60,000 nt of DNA from Cryptomeria japonica (taxonomy: Eukaryota; Streptophyta; Pinopsida; Cupressales; Cupressaceae), in assembly GCF_030272615.1 (NCBI RefSeq), contig NC_081405.1, positions 611,507,065 through 611,567,064 of the forward strand, in the 5' to 3' direction. Of this stretch, positions 1-11,037 are shown piece by piece. The notes beneath the pieces were generated by a model, which searched no databases, was not told the origin of the DNA, and saw nothing but the letters and a program-made list of their open reading frames with translations. Both the position numbers and the translations under genes were made by a program. Every line of letters begins with the position of its first letter. Positions within the stretch are counted from its first letter, which is position 1.

Positions 1-608
1 CAGATATAGTAGATGTAATCTATGCGAATACTTTTGCTGAAAAGCGATGAGTGTTTAGATGGAGAGCAGTGTTGAATGTACTTAGAATGATCTGATCAAG
101 CAAGTTTTTGCTACTCAGAATAGATCAAATCTTTCTTGATGTTTTCTAATCATTACAACAGAACTAAATCCCTAACCGAGTAAGCTCTAACAAGCTTCAT
201 TGTACAAATCCTCTAACAAGGTGATCCATTAGTTTGGATTCTAAAATCCTCCAGTAAGGTTACTCTTAACAGGGTATAAGCTTCTAATCAAGCTTGGGAT
301 CTCTAACAAGATTCGCTCCTAGCAGAGCTCTTTGTAAGACCTTAACTGGTCAATTTTCTATTACTGCAGATAGTTAACTTGTGAGTTCCATCTCACCGTG
401 GTTTTTACCTATTTGGGTTTTCCACGTATAAACACGTGTTATGGTGGATGTTCTACTTTATGTGGATGTTGTTATTTCATTTTGGATAGCATGTATTTTT
501 TTTAACTACTTGGTTAAGTTCATCTACCGGTTAGTGTTTAAAGTAGTGTTTGTTTTGGATTCATTGATTCACACCCCCCCCCCCTCTCAGTGTTTTTCAA
601 GTCCATCA
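1..608 (+). repeat. 5' LTR of Element A (3' part only)
   Basis: This stretch matches 6614-7233 with scattered differences and ends ...GTCCATCA two bases before the primer-binding site. About 480 bases at its 5' end lie upstream of the window. It contains repeated TCTAACAAG-type motifs (about 180-320), the GTGGTTTTTACC/GGGTTTTCC block (about 400-425) and a C-rich U5 end with a short stem at 562-592. Confidence 0.9.
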
Positions 609-610
609 AT

Positions 611-622
611 TGGTATCAGAGC
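611..622 (+). promoter_or_regulatory. Primer-binding site of Element A (tRNA-iMet)
   Basis: TGGTATCAGAGC sits two bases after the LTR terminus. It is complementary to the 3' end of plant initiator-Met tRNA, the usual minus-strand primer of plant LTR retrotransposons. Confidence 0.92.
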
Positions 623-670
623 CTAACTTCTTTGAAGCCTAACCGCTTAGAAGGGAATCTTGAAACTACC

Positions 671-1964
671 ATGGGGGACGGAAGCTACTTTGAGATGGCT
701 AGAGATCTAGAAGCTAGTAGAAATGAAGTTGAATCCCTTAGGGGCAAACTGAAAGCTTCTCAAGTCAAGAGGAGAGAGAAATTTGAAAAATTGTTAGAAA
801 TATCTAACAATAGTTCTTCAAACGAAGCTAATTGATGCTTTATCAGAAGAAGTTGAAAAGTTGCAGGGTGAGAAACTAAATTTAAGAAGAGAGATGGAAG
901 GTCTCACTATCCGCATGAGTAAGGAACTGGAAGCCAGAAGAGCTGTTGAAGACCTTATCAAGGTAAGAGATCAGGAAATCATAAAGATCAAACGGGAAAA
1001 AGATACTATGCATGAGGTCTTAATAGCTGAAACAGAAGAAAAGGAAAACCTAAAGCTAGATCTTGAGTTGGCATCATCTCTACAAGAGAACTTGTCTAAG
1101 CATAATGAAGATCTTGTCAAAAAGCTTACTGAAGCCAATGAGAAATTAGAGAAGTTCGCTAAAAGTTCTACCATGTTGGAAGAACAAATTCAATCACAGA
1201 GAATGAAGGGTGATATCTCTGGACTTGATTTTCATACAACTGAAAAAGGTGAATCCTCTGGCACAAAGAGCAACAATCCAAAGAACAAAGTTGCTTCTAA
1301 AGACAATAAGACTACTGGTAAGAAGGCTTTTAAACCGGTCTGCGTTGTTTGCCATAAGCCTGGTTATACTGCAAATGTTTGTAGGAACAAACCCTACATG
1401 AATGCGAGTTACAATATTAATTCTAGGTATGTGTCTATAAAGTTTGAAGGACATCGCTACACTTGTGGAATGTATGGGCATAAACATATTGAGTGTAGAT
1501 ATGGATCAAACAATCTTGTACCACACATGCATCCTAGACCATATGGTAACCAGACAAGGAATTTTGATAACCGGGTAAACAGGAACTGGCAAAGATCCTA
1601 TGGCAACCGGATTAGTCCATTCGAAATAGAAAAGGGAACAAATGTTGTTTGTACCTTTTGTTATAACCTTGGCCATGTGGCTATGAACTGCAAAAAAAGA
1701 ACAGGAAGAGGAAATGTAGGACCCTGGAGATCATCTGATATGGTCTGTTACCACAGCAACAAACCGAGGCACCTGGCAATGTTTTGCAGATCAAGGAACA
1801 TTAAACCGGTCAACTCTTTCAAGGATCAGAAAGGCAAACAGAAAATTGATTTTGAGGAAACAAGAGAAGATATGAACCGGACTTGGAAGAAGAAAAGCGA
1901 AGAATTGCCTGTAGAGGAAATCATTCCTTCACCTAGTGAAGAGAATCCAGCACCCGTGACTTAA
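671..1964 (+). pseudogene. gag-like protein of Element A: coiled coil plus zinc knuckles, one frameshift
   Basis: Reading starts at ATG 671 (MGDGSYFEMARDLEASRNEV), runs to a stop at 833-835 and resumes one frame over to the stop at 1962-1964, so one frameshift lies near 825-835. The first two thirds are charged heptad-rich sequence predicted to form a coiled coil. The C-terminal third has four CCHC-like units. One is canonical (CTFCYNLGHVAMNC, near 1650). The others have lost a ligand: CVVCHKPGYTANVC has Y for H, CYHSNKPRHLAMFC has S for C, and the YTCGMYGHKHIEC unit lacks the first Cys. Zinc knuckles bind the packaged RNA in nucleocapsids. The typical copia gag N-terminus is absent, so virion assembly may rest on the coiled coil. 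Element B carries the same arrangement near 21957-22822. Confidence 0.75.
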
Positions 1965-2415
1965 GCCTACCTAATATAGCTAAGGGGCGCATAACGGTAA
2001 AACATTTCCAAACCCCTTTTGTAAAATAAGCAGGAAAAAAAAAATTTGAATTTTTAATGTTGGTGATTTTTGTTGACGTGTTATCAATCGGTATTTCACT
2101 TAAGCGGTGAAATTAGGGTTTGTAACCTAAAAGTATGAGCATTTATTATGGTTGGTAAAAAGGATAAAAACAAGTTTTACCTTATCATTTTTACCCTAAC
2201 TCTATCAAAAAAAGAAATTGAAGCAATTGCAGAGCAGAGCAAGATTGTCTTCGTGTGAATTGGCGAATTGCTTTGTGATTAAGAGAAATCAAGTTGAATC
2301 AGAAGCTACAGAGAAGCGAATGCGAGTGCATTTGATCAATCCAACCGGAAATCGAAGCGACGTGCAAAATTCTAGGTATTTCCTTGTATACTGCCTCGAA
2401 ACTTGTTTATCTAGA
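1965..2415 (+). other. Spacer between gag and accessory ORF
   Basis: AT-rich spacer with frequent stops in all frames. An open frame from 2218 runs into the accessory ORF, but its first Met in a conserved-looking context is at 2416. No splice or promoter signal is recognised with confidence; TTACCTTATCATTTTTACCC near 2177 is a possible acceptor-like pyrimidine tract. Confidence 0.4.
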
Positions 2416-5400
2416 ATGGCATCTACTTCTAAGTTTGTAGGGAGGTTGATGATCACTACTGAGCCTGAGGAAGCTCTAAAGGCAGATGAAATTATGTCTT
2501 ATAATGTATTTTCACAAGTCCCGAGTGGTGTCGTGGTCAAAGGTGATTTCTCCAACTATATAGATTGCAAAATTGAAGATTTGGGAACCCTTCACATCTT
2601 TACTCAGTTGAAATCAGTCTGTATAAGGATGGAAAGATTGAAGCTAAATATGCTAGGGTTTATGAAAAAGGGTTTCATAATGCTGCCTACTTTCTTGAAG
2701 ACTTTGAGGATGAACACATAAGAATAATTTTGAGTCAAGTCCATGGTGAAAATATGTATCTGGAGAGGACTCACACAATAACCAAGGAGGCTATTAGGAC
2801 TGTAACAGGTTATTGTTCAACTGGTAAAGTTCCTGGGTTGAGGAGAATTTCAAAAGATACTATCTTCAAGTTAACCGATTCTACATCTGATAAGCGTGCT
2901 TTTTCTATCAACAATATTAGGGACCCTGCGGTAGCAATGGTGATAGGCTACCAAATGTTCTACTCCAGTAGACTTAACAGTGTTCCATCCGTAGCAATTC
3001 ATACAGCACATGGAATGATAATTGAAAATGCAGACTATGATATTTGTGAAGCTATCAGACTCCATCTATTTCAAAATTTGAAATCCATTAAGAAGGACAA
3101 TACTCAGAAGTTAAAATTTGGTCAGCTATTAGCTGGGTTATTTTTCTACTTTCAGAACTTTCTACCTGGTATAGGTGACATTGAATGGTCCAAAGAACAA
3201 CTGGTTAATGCACAGATCAAGAACAGCATTAAATTTGTAAAGAATACCTTTTCGGCTGCCACGAACAGGTACTTTAATGAATTCCAGAAGAAGATGAGCT
3301 TGAGAATGAGGTTACCTGAAGATGTGGTAAAACACTTTGAGAAAGACATAATCTTCATGGTTACCACTGACTTTTGCTTGATGCAAGCAATTGAACCAAG
3401 GGAGGAAGAGATAGAAGATATGAGCTACAAGGTCAATCATGACTTACTGGTTGGCTATGCTAATACTCTGTTAGCATCGCCCAAAGACAAAAAGAAGGCA
3501 AAATTGGACATCTTAGTAGTCCAAGCTACACCAACTGAAACTGGTACTGCACCTATAGCAAAAGCAAAAGGAAAGCAACAAAAATGTGATAAAAAATCTC
3601 CTATGAAGAAAACTACAAGGTTGACTCAGAGTGTCCTAACCAAGAAGGAACCAGCACCTAAAATTTCTAAGAAGAAGGAGAGTGTACCAAAGAAGAGGAA
3701 CAAGAAATTGATTTTGCAACCAGAGTCTGAGGGTACAAAATATATAGAAGAATCTAAAAAGGAAAAGGCAATCGGCAGAACACCTAAGAAGGTAAAGGTA
3801 GTGCTGAAGGAAACTACATCTATAGACATTGCCACCTACAAACCTGACACAACATTTGAAACAACAATGAAGTCATTGGGAAGAAACAGGTTTGACAATG
3901 TCAAAGAACATTACGATTATTTTACTGAAGATGAGCAGAAGCAAGTACTTCAACGGGTACTAACCTATTTGGGTCATTACAATAGATCTCCACATGAATT
4001 GGAGAAAGATATTTCAGTCTCTTTGTATAATACTTTGTTAGATAAATGGGAAGAAGCCACTCAAATAGAAAAGAAGATTTTTGATTAAGTATTTGTATAG
4101 TACTTTCCCAATCTATCATCAAATGGAATTAGTGCTTTAACTGAGGAATACAAAGCATATTTTGATTTTACAGTAAGAAGACTGAAGCTTCTAAATGGAA
4201 AAAGGTCAGTTGTTGAGTCTGAGACACATTAGCTAGCCTATATAATCAAACAGAGGGAAGATGACATCCACTCAAGCAGTAACGATGATACCACAGAAGA
4301 TGTTCCTCGACCAGAAATGGATGGAGAGGAAATTGTTCAAGTTGACGTTGTCTATCCAACCAAGAAGAAGGATGATTCCATTATTTTTATTGATGAAGAT
4401 ATTAAGGACACGGTAGACCTATCTGGAGACATTACTGCACCAGAAATGGATCCTCCTACAATAAAAAAAGTACAGGTTACATCAGGTGATCAACCAGGTA
4501 ATCAACTAAAAGAGGTCATTGAACTGGCAACTGAACAACTAGAGAAACCCCAATCTCCACCAGTCATTGAGACTACTCAAAAGGAGTCTACTGAGGAAGT
4601 TATTACTCGGCAAGCAGAAGATGCAACAGAGAAGAACACAAAAAGTTGATGTTGTCTATCCAACCAAGAAGAAGGATGATTCCATTATTCATATTGATGA
4701 AGATATTCAAGACACAATAGACCTATCTAGAGACATTACTGCACCAGAAATGGATCCTCCTACAATAAAAAAAAGTATAGGTTACATCAGGTGATCAACC
4801 GGGTAATCAACTAAAAGAGGTCATTGAACCAGCAACTGAACAACTAGAGAAACCCCAATCTCCACCGGTCATTGAGACTACTCAAAAGGAGTCTACTGAG
4901 GAAGTTATTACTCGGCAAGCAGAAGATGCAACAGAGAAGAACACAGAAAGAGCCATCATTAAGAGTACACCCCCTGAACTGGCAAAGCCAGAACTACTTG
5001 ATGATGATGATGAAGACTCTTTAAGTATTGCAGGACCTATTGACATGAATACCTTGAGTGCATATGAAGTTATGAAGATTGATAATGCTATGCAATCTCA
5101 TGCACACAAGAAGAGGTTGAAAGAACAAAGAATTGAGGAAGAGACAATCCAGAATGTTGTAGAAATTTTGTCTGGATTACTACTGGAAACCTCTGTCGCA
5201 CATCTTCCTACTCCTATCAACAAACTTGGTCAGTTAGTTGCAGATGCATCTGATCAAATCAAATCGCTTGAAGATGCTGCTCAAATATCTACTGAGAAGA
5301 GACACAAGAAGGAATATGGAGATAAATTGGCTAAGCACATTGAAAATAGCAAAATGACTTTATCTCATAATGGCAATCTATTGAAGAAAGCTATTGAATC

Positions 5401-5803
5401 TGGAGGAAAGTATCTTGCCTCTACCTCCAATATTACTTTCTTTTATTCTGATATTTCTAAGAACCAAGTTGAAACTGAGTAGGAAATAGAAAGGTTATGC
5501 AAGGCATATGTCCCAATCCAGGACTCTATTCATGCCTTTAACCGATCTATAGATGAATTGCATGACAAATTGAACAAGTATGATAATGAGAGAGCTAAGA
5601 GATTCCAATCTCTAAGAGAGCTCAAGAGTCAGCTCACCTCCCAGATCGATATTCTTCAGAGAGCCTACTCCAGTGCAGAAGCTATTCATGCTACTCTTGC
5701 AATGTGCTCGCTAAATTCAATGGAAGAATTCTATTCTCAGTTGATATCCACCTCTGAGTATACGGATACCATACTGGAATCATGGAAGAATGCTCTATCC
5801 TAG
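2416..5803 (+). pseudogene. Accessory ORF of Element A, about 1,100 codons, unknown function, broken
   Basis: One long coding stretch can be followed from MASTSKFVGRLMITTEPEEA at 2416 to a stop at 5801-5803. It is broken by a frame change near 2620, stops at 4086 and near 4095 and 4230, and frame shifts around a 304-bp duplication at 4341-4948. Three parts are visible. An N-terminal globular region (2416-3480) includes VHGENMYLERTHTITKEAIR and YFNEFQKKMSLRMRLPEDVV. A Lys-rich then acidic, repetitive middle (3480-5040) is probably disordered. A helical C-terminus (5045-5803) ends in an ESWKNALS motif. The N-terminal region aligns along its length with Element B (21270-20400, minus) and more distantly with the 1,079-codon ORF at 51867-55106. 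It has no RT, RNase H, integrase or protease motif and no obvious membrane segment, so it is not envelope-like. The function is unknown; a role in assembly, transport or targeting would be a guess. Confidence 0.7.
4341..4948 (+). repeat. Tandem duplication, 304-bp period, inside the accessory ORF
   Basis: GTTGACGTTGTCTATCC at 4341 recurs as GTTGATGTTGTCTATCC at 4645. The following ~300 bases (VYPTKKKDDSII... through ...AEDATEKN) are repeated with few differences. The period is not a multiple of three, so the duplication shifts the frame and postdates or helped to end coding function. Confidence 0.93.
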
Positions 5804-6117
5804 ATGCAGCAGAATTTCAATAATATTTTCATGAGAATATCCAATGCATGAACTTGTCTAAAATTGCAATATCTGATGAACACTTTGATACAGATTTTCT
5901 ATATATATGTATATATTTTACTTTATCATTTTGGCATTGTTCTCAAAGGGAGAGTAATAATATGTATGTGTGTTTTTGAAAAAAAATTATTTATGCATAC
6001 ACTAAGGGGGATTATTGCATTAAAAGGGGAATATGAGTAAATGTGTAAATATGTTGTGCATGCACACTTAGCGGTATTGTATTACTCTAAAAATTTCTAA
6101 GTGTTGCCATCAATGCC
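5804..6117 (+). other. 3' untranslated region of Element A
   Basis: Non-coding and AT-rich, with a short TATATATGTATATA run near 5900. It ends in GTGTTGCCATCAATGCC directly before the purine tract. The same pre-PPT module occurs, inverted, in the miniature element at 13601-13630. Confidence 0.6.
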
Positions 6118-6129
6118 AAAGGGGGAGAT
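6118..6129 (+). promoter_or_regulatory. Polypurine tract of Element A
   Basis: AAAGGGGGAGAT immediately precedes the TGTTGGC start of the 3' LTR, the expected position of the plus-strand primer. Confidence 0.9.
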
Positions 6130-7233
6130 TGTTGGCTTGATGATAATTGTAATGTATTCATCAATTGTTGTCATTGATGAAACACTCTCACACACAAATA
6201 TGATTACATTGACAAACGATATAACTTCAATTGGTTTTTACTATCCACCGGTATTTTCAAGGTCTATCTCTAACCGGTACTGTGTCAACCGGTATGTGCC
6301 TAAGAGATAACCTGTGGTAACACTAAGTCGGCATCAAAGTGAAGATGAAGTTGAAGGTGAAGATCAAGTGGAAGATTCTTGGACAATGATTCACTAGTTT
6401 CATTCCAACCGGTATTGACTGCTCTAACCGGTATCTAATTTTGTGATGCGTTACCAACACCATTTGTTTGGTGGTCATTTTTGTGATGAGTTATGCTTAA
6501 ATGTCTAAATACACTGCACCTAGAAAATTGTGTGCCTATGGATGACATAAGGTCTGAATGCCTAATTAAAGACATTTGAGTGAATCATTTCGTGCGAGAT
6601 GAGAAAGAGAGAACAGATATAGTAGAGGTAATCCATGTGAATACTTTTGCTGAAGAGCGATAAGTGTTTAGATGGAGAGCAGTGTTGAATGTACTTAGAA
6701 TGATCTGATCAAGCAAGTTTGTGCTACACGAAACAGATCAAATCTTTCTTGTTGTTTTCTAATGATTACAACATAACTAAATCCCCTAACCGGGTAAGCT
6801 CTAACAAGCTTCATTGTACAAATCCTCTAACAAGGTGATCCATTAGTTTGGATTCTAAAATCCTCCAGCAAGGTTAATCTTAACAGGGTATAAACGTCTA
6901 ACCAAGCTTGGGATATCTAACAAGATTCGCTCCTAGTAGAGCTCTTTGTAAGACCTTAACCGATCAGTTTTCTATTACTACAGATAGTTAACTTGTGAGT
7001 TCCATCTCACCATGGTTTTTACCTATTTGGGTTTTCCACGTATAAAGATGTGTTATGGTGGATGTTCTACTTTATGTGGATGTTGTTATTTCATTTTGGA
7101 TAGCATGTATTTTGTTTAATTGATTGGTTAAGTTCATCTACTGGTTAGTGTTTAAAGTAGTGTTTGTTTTGGAGTCGTTGATTCACACCCCCCCCTCCAC
7201 CCCGCCTCCTCTGAGTGCTTTTCAAGTCCATCA
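6130..7233 (+). repeat. 3' LTR of Element A (complete, 1,104 bp)
   Basis: It begins TGTTGGCTTGATG and ends GTCCATCA. Its last 620 bases match 1-608. U3 contains the dyad motif GTTGTCATTGATGAAAC at 6167. The C-rich U5 end has drifted relative to the 5' copy, so the U5 stem is damaged here. The base after 7233 is gypsy integrase sequence. Confidence 0.92.
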
Positions 7234-7640
7234 TATACAATCTCACATTCTAACTACTACCTTTTACAACTTGACAAACTCTACAACTCTACACATATCT
7301 CTTAACATCCTTATGAATCTGGGGCCAAAAGTACTATTCACTCACCAATGCTATTGTTTTATCAATGCCAAAATGTCCAGCTAAACCTCCACTATGCTTC
7401 TCTTTGATTAGGTTCTCTCTCATGGAACTCTTAGGTATGCATAACTGAACTCCCTTGAATAACATCACATCCTGAATGAAACAATCCAACCATTTGCTTC
7501 TATCAACCATAACTAGTTCTCTACATGCTTTCCAAGGTTTTGCAAAATTTGGGTCTTCATCATACAAGGTCTTCAAATTTTCAAAACCTAATACTGTCAC
7601 TCTCATCTTTGTCAGCAAAATCCTTCTCCTACTCAATGCA
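7234..7640 (-). pseudogene. gypsy integrase N-terminal (H2C2 zinc-binding) region, truncated
   Basis: The minus-strand frame contains SGGLAGHFGIDKTIALVSE followed by an in-frame stop and then recognisable YFWPQIHKDVKRYV and VCQVVKGSS segments, the HHCC module that precedes the DDE core in gypsy integrases. The expected second Cys pair is eroded. The sequence stops at the Element A boundary before any catalytic Asp of the core. Confidence 0.8.
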
Positions 7641-8445
7641 ACAGAAAATTTGTTATATTTCCCACTTCTATGCTTCAACACAAAGCTGTAACTCTGCAAG
7701 AATTCTACCCATCTCATATGTCTCTAACTCAACTTACTCTGACTATTCAAATACTACAAATCTTGATGATCTGTATACAACACAAACTCCTTAGGCAACA
7801 AGTAATGTCTCCATTTATTCAAGGCTTGAACTATGGCATAAAATTCATGATCATACACTGAATATCTCTTCCGGGAATCAATCAATTTATCATTGATGCA
7901 TCAACAAATTTGTTATATTTCCCACTTCTATGCTTCAACACAAAGGTGTAACTCTGCAAGAATTCTACCCATCTCATATGTCTCTGATTCAACTTACTCT
8001 GACTATTCAAATACTGCAAAGCTTGATGATTTGTATACAACACAAACTCCTTAGGCAACAAGTAATGTCTCCATTTATTCAAGGCTTGAACTATGGCATA
8101 AAATTCATGATCATACACTGAATATCTCTTACGGGCATCAGTCAATTTCTCACAAAAATATGCTACTGCTCTCCCTTCTTGACTCAAAAATGCTCCTATT
8201 GTTGTTCCACTTGCATCACAATCCACTTGAAATACCTTATTGAAATCCGAGAAAGCCAACACAGGCTGCTCAGTCACTGCCTGCTTCAACAATTCAAAAT
8301 TTTTGTTTGCTCTGGTGGTCCACTTGAATTCCTTTCGATCTTCTCTCATGGTCTCAATCATAGGGTTACAAACTAAACTGAAAATTTTGATAAACTTCCG
8401 ATAAAAACTAGCCAATCCATGAAATGATCTTACCTCTCCAATGTT
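7641..8445 (-). pseudogene. gypsy RT connection and RNase H with an internal 260-bp duplication
   Basis: The frame at 7882-8415 starts at the RT thumb (ASFYRKFIKIFS) and runs through VDCDASGTTIGAFLSQEGR, the start of the gypsy RNase H domain with its first catalytic Asp. It continues through the conserved DHEFYAIVQALNKWRHYL and LYTNHQALQYL, where the usual D of TDHQAL is N, and HRSGKYNKF. A second copy of the last part lies immediately downstream (7647-7880) because of a local duplication, which separates RNase H from integrase and breaks the polyprotein. Confidence 0.88.
7647..8140 (-). repeat. Tandem duplication of ~235 bp (offset 260 bp) in gypsy RNase H
   Basis: AATTTGTTATATTTCCCACT at 7647 recurs at 7907 and the following ~230 bases match closely. 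The ~25 bases between the units (7881-7906) are unique. Confidence 0.95.
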
Positions 8446-9330
8446 TTATGGTGTAGGCCACTCAACAATGGCTTTCACTTTCTCAAGGTCCATCTTCAAA
8501 CCATCTTCAAATATCACAAAGCCCAAATAGACTAACTCATCCTTCATGAAAGTACAGTTCTTGATATTGATCAGCAACTTCTCTTCTCTCAACCTCTGCA
8601 AAACTTGTCTTAACAACAACAAATGCTCCTCTTTTGTTCTACTAAAAATCAAAATGTCATCCAAATATACAATAACAAACTTATCCAAGAATTTCTTCAA
8701 TACCTCATTCATCAACCTCATGAAAGTATTTGGTGCATTAGTTAATCCAAAAGGCATCACTAACCATTCATATAGTCCTTCATTTGTCTTAAATGTTGTC
8801 TTCCACTCATCACCTTCTTTGATCTTGATCTAATGATATCCACTCTTCAAATCTATCTTTGTAAAGTATTTTTCTCCACTCAAACAATCCATTATGTCAT
8901 CCATCCTAGGCAAAGGAAACCAGTATTTCAATGTGATTTTGTTTATTGCGCTTGAATCGGTACGCATCCTCCATTCTCCATTCTTCTTAGGTGCTAATAG
9001 TGTTAGTACTGCACAAGGGCTCAAACTTTCCCCGATCAAATCTTTCTTCAACGGCTCCTGCACTTGCCTATTCAGTTCTTCATTCTCTGTCGGTGTCCAC
9101 CGGTGTGCAGCTTTGTTAGGCAAACTAGCTCCGGGAACCAAGTCCATGCAATGACTAATATATCTAATAGGTGGCAGTCCATCAGGTACATTATCTAAAA
9201 TGATGTCCTCATATTCTGTCAACAGGTCTCTTATCTTTGTCAGGTGTTCTCCTTCTGATTTCGGTCTCTCAATCTTCTTAGGAATTAAGGAAAAACACAC
9301 ATTCGCATGCCTTAGTCCATCCATGAATTT
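8446..9330 (-). pseudogene. gypsy reverse transcriptase, frame-broken
   Basis: The minus-strand frame 8830-9324 carries the RT N-terminus, with KKNGEWRMRTDSSAINKITL (usually RMCVD) and FTKIDLKSGYH holding the first catalytic Asp. It ends at a TAG. The next frame (8446-8760) continues with [20 protein letters not shown] and the catalytic box [13 protein letters not shown] frame change or loss lies at 8760-8830. Both catalytic boxes are intact but the domain cannot be translated in one piece. Confidence 0.92.
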
Positions 9331-9872
9331 CCTTCCATCTACTAAACAGATTTTGGTATTTCTATAGACTTCATCTTCAAAGGTTCCTCCAAAGGTAACA
9401 AGGTTTGCCTCATCCCATTGGCCATAATAGTGTATGTAATCTTTCTCACATCATGTATTGTCTGTCTATCAAACTGTCAAGGTCTTCCCAATAAAAGATG
9501 ACAAATATCCATAGGCATAATATCACACAAAACTTCATCATGATAATTCCCAATTTTAAATTTTACCAAACATTGTTCACTTCCTAACAACTTATGTTCA
9601 TCCTAAATCCATGTTATCTGATAAGGCTTAGGGTGTTTCAATCTCTCCAATTTTAAATTATTCGCCATCTCTTCTGAAACAAGATTATCTAAACTAGCAC
9701 TATAAATAGCAACTTTAAAACACTTACCGGATACCTTACATCTGGTCTTGAACAAGTTCTTCCTCTGCAAGCGTTCTTCATCTCTTCCAGTATAACACAA
9801 AGCTCTCCTCATCATCAACAGTTCTCCATCTTCTAGTTTATTGTCTGGTATGGTGGGGTTCTCTTCGACCAC
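9331..9872 (-). pseudogene. gypsy aspartic protease region, catalytic triad lost
   Basis: Frame 9603-9872 contains CKVSGKCFKVAIYSASLDNLVSEEM in pieces recognisable as gypsy protease. The active-site D-S/T-G is replaced: IYSASLDNLVS stands where IDSGSTDNLVS is usual. Residual spacer coding continues to about 9331 with stops. Confidence 0.75.
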
Positions 9873-10935
9873 TATTGCTCTTTTGATAGCCTTTGTCTTC
9901 TTACATTCAAATGCACGGTGTCCTCCTCCACATTTAAATCGGGTTCCTCTAAGTGTCCTCTTGTCTTGTCTTCCAAAGTTCTCATTCCGGTAACCATCTG
10001 GTTCTCTCTTCCGATAAAAATTTCTATCATCCTTCTAGTATGAATTACCTTTCTTGCTTACTTCCTTGTCCTTGTTCTGATCTGTAACGGTTCCTCTTCC
10101 TCCGGTATATCCTCTTCCTCCTTGAAATCTTCCTCCAGTAAACCTTCCACCTCTACCTCTCTGTCTTTGCTCATGTCTTTTGTTCAATTTCTCTTCAGCC
10201 TTTATTGCATACTGGTAAGCATATTCAACACTCTCCAATTTGATCATATTGAGTTCATCTTGTATAAACATCTGCAATCCATTCAAATATCTTACAATTT
10301 GTTCAACTTCATCATCAACATGTCTGGATTGGATGTTCAACTTGTAAAATGATTCGGTGTACTCCTTCACACTAGATTCTTTATCTCTCAGATTTTGCAA
10401 CTTTCAGAATAAATCCACTTGATAATTTGTCGGGACAAACTTTGATTTTAACTTAGCAATCATCCTATCCCATGTCTCAATCTTTTCTTTACCTCTTCTC
10501 TGTCTATCAACTTGCAAATGCTCCCACCAAAGAGATGCATGACCTTTCAACCGGGTAGAGGCATATTTCACCTTCCTCTCTTCTACAGTGTTTTCAAAAT
10601 CAAAATACTTTTCCATCTTCGAGATCCAATCCATCAATTCATCTGAATCTAACTTCCCATCATATTCTGGTGGGGTAAAATGAGGTTTAGTGTTCACCCT
10701 ACTCAAACCCCTTAAAAACCTTTCTTCTTTCGGATCAACTGTTGGTAGGTTCACTTATTCTATCAGGGCTTCTTCTCCTTCATCTTCACTCACCTCCTCA
10801 ATATGTCGGCCTCTTCTTTGGGCTGTCTCCGCGGCTTCTAACCGAGTTGCTATTCCTCGCAACATGTCCATCGTAGCAGTGTCTACATTCCCACGCACTC
10901 CACCACTCCTTGTTCCTTTTCACACCATTGATTCA
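9873..10935 (-). pseudogene. gypsy gag with retrotrans_gag domain and eroded zinc knuckle
   Basis: Open segments 10404-10754 and 10035-10400 are separated by one stop near 10402, and a stop at ~10756 separates them from an N-terminal stretch that starts near 10930. LKGHASLWWEHLQVDRQRR and IETWDRMIAKLKSKFVP are the core of the retrotrans_gag domain. YTESFYKLNIQS follows. A Gly/Arg-rich tail (GRGGRFTGGRF) and the remains of a CCHC knuckle (FKCGGGHRAFEC, first Cys missing) come next near 9930. The protein would form the particle and bind RNA. Confidence 0.88.
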
Positions 10936-11023
10936 TGCTAGTCCTCTGCAATTGCAGGTTAGATCTGCATTCCGCCACCCTACAACATAATTTCAGGACA
11001 CACAACCTTTGGAATGAAACTTT

Positions 11024-11035
11024 GCTCTGATACCA
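11024..11035 (-). promoter_or_regulatory. Primer-binding site of the gypsy element (tRNA-iMet)
   Basis: The plus strand reads GCTCTGATACCA, the reverse complement of TGGTATCAGAGC, two bases from the LTR boundary. Confidence 0.9.
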
Positions 11036-11037
11036 CT

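Larger units (their letters stand above)
1..7233 (+). mobile_element. Element A: pol-less LTR retrotransposon, 5' LTR cut by window edge
   Basis: A direct repeat (1-608 and 6614-7233) marks the two LTRs. A tRNA-iMet primer site follows the left one and a purine tract precedes the right one at 6118. The ~5.5 kb interior holds a coiled-coil/zinc-knuckle gag and a long accessory reading frame, but I find no protease, integrase, reverse transcriptase or RNase H in any frame. It is therefore non-autonomous and would depend on enzymes from a relative. The right end abuts gypsy integrase sequence read on the opposite strand, so the element is nested in that gypsy copy. The left TSD lies outside the window; the bases after the right LTR are TATAC. 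Confidence 0.88.

Noticed and set aside
441-626. Open frame at the end of the Element A LTR
   Set aside because: It lies across the LTR/PBS junction and encodes low-complexity hydrophobic text; it is LTR sequence.
2416-5803. Envelope-like gene in Element A
   Set aside because: No signal peptide, membrane segment or coiled-coil/furin pattern; it is charged and partly disordered.
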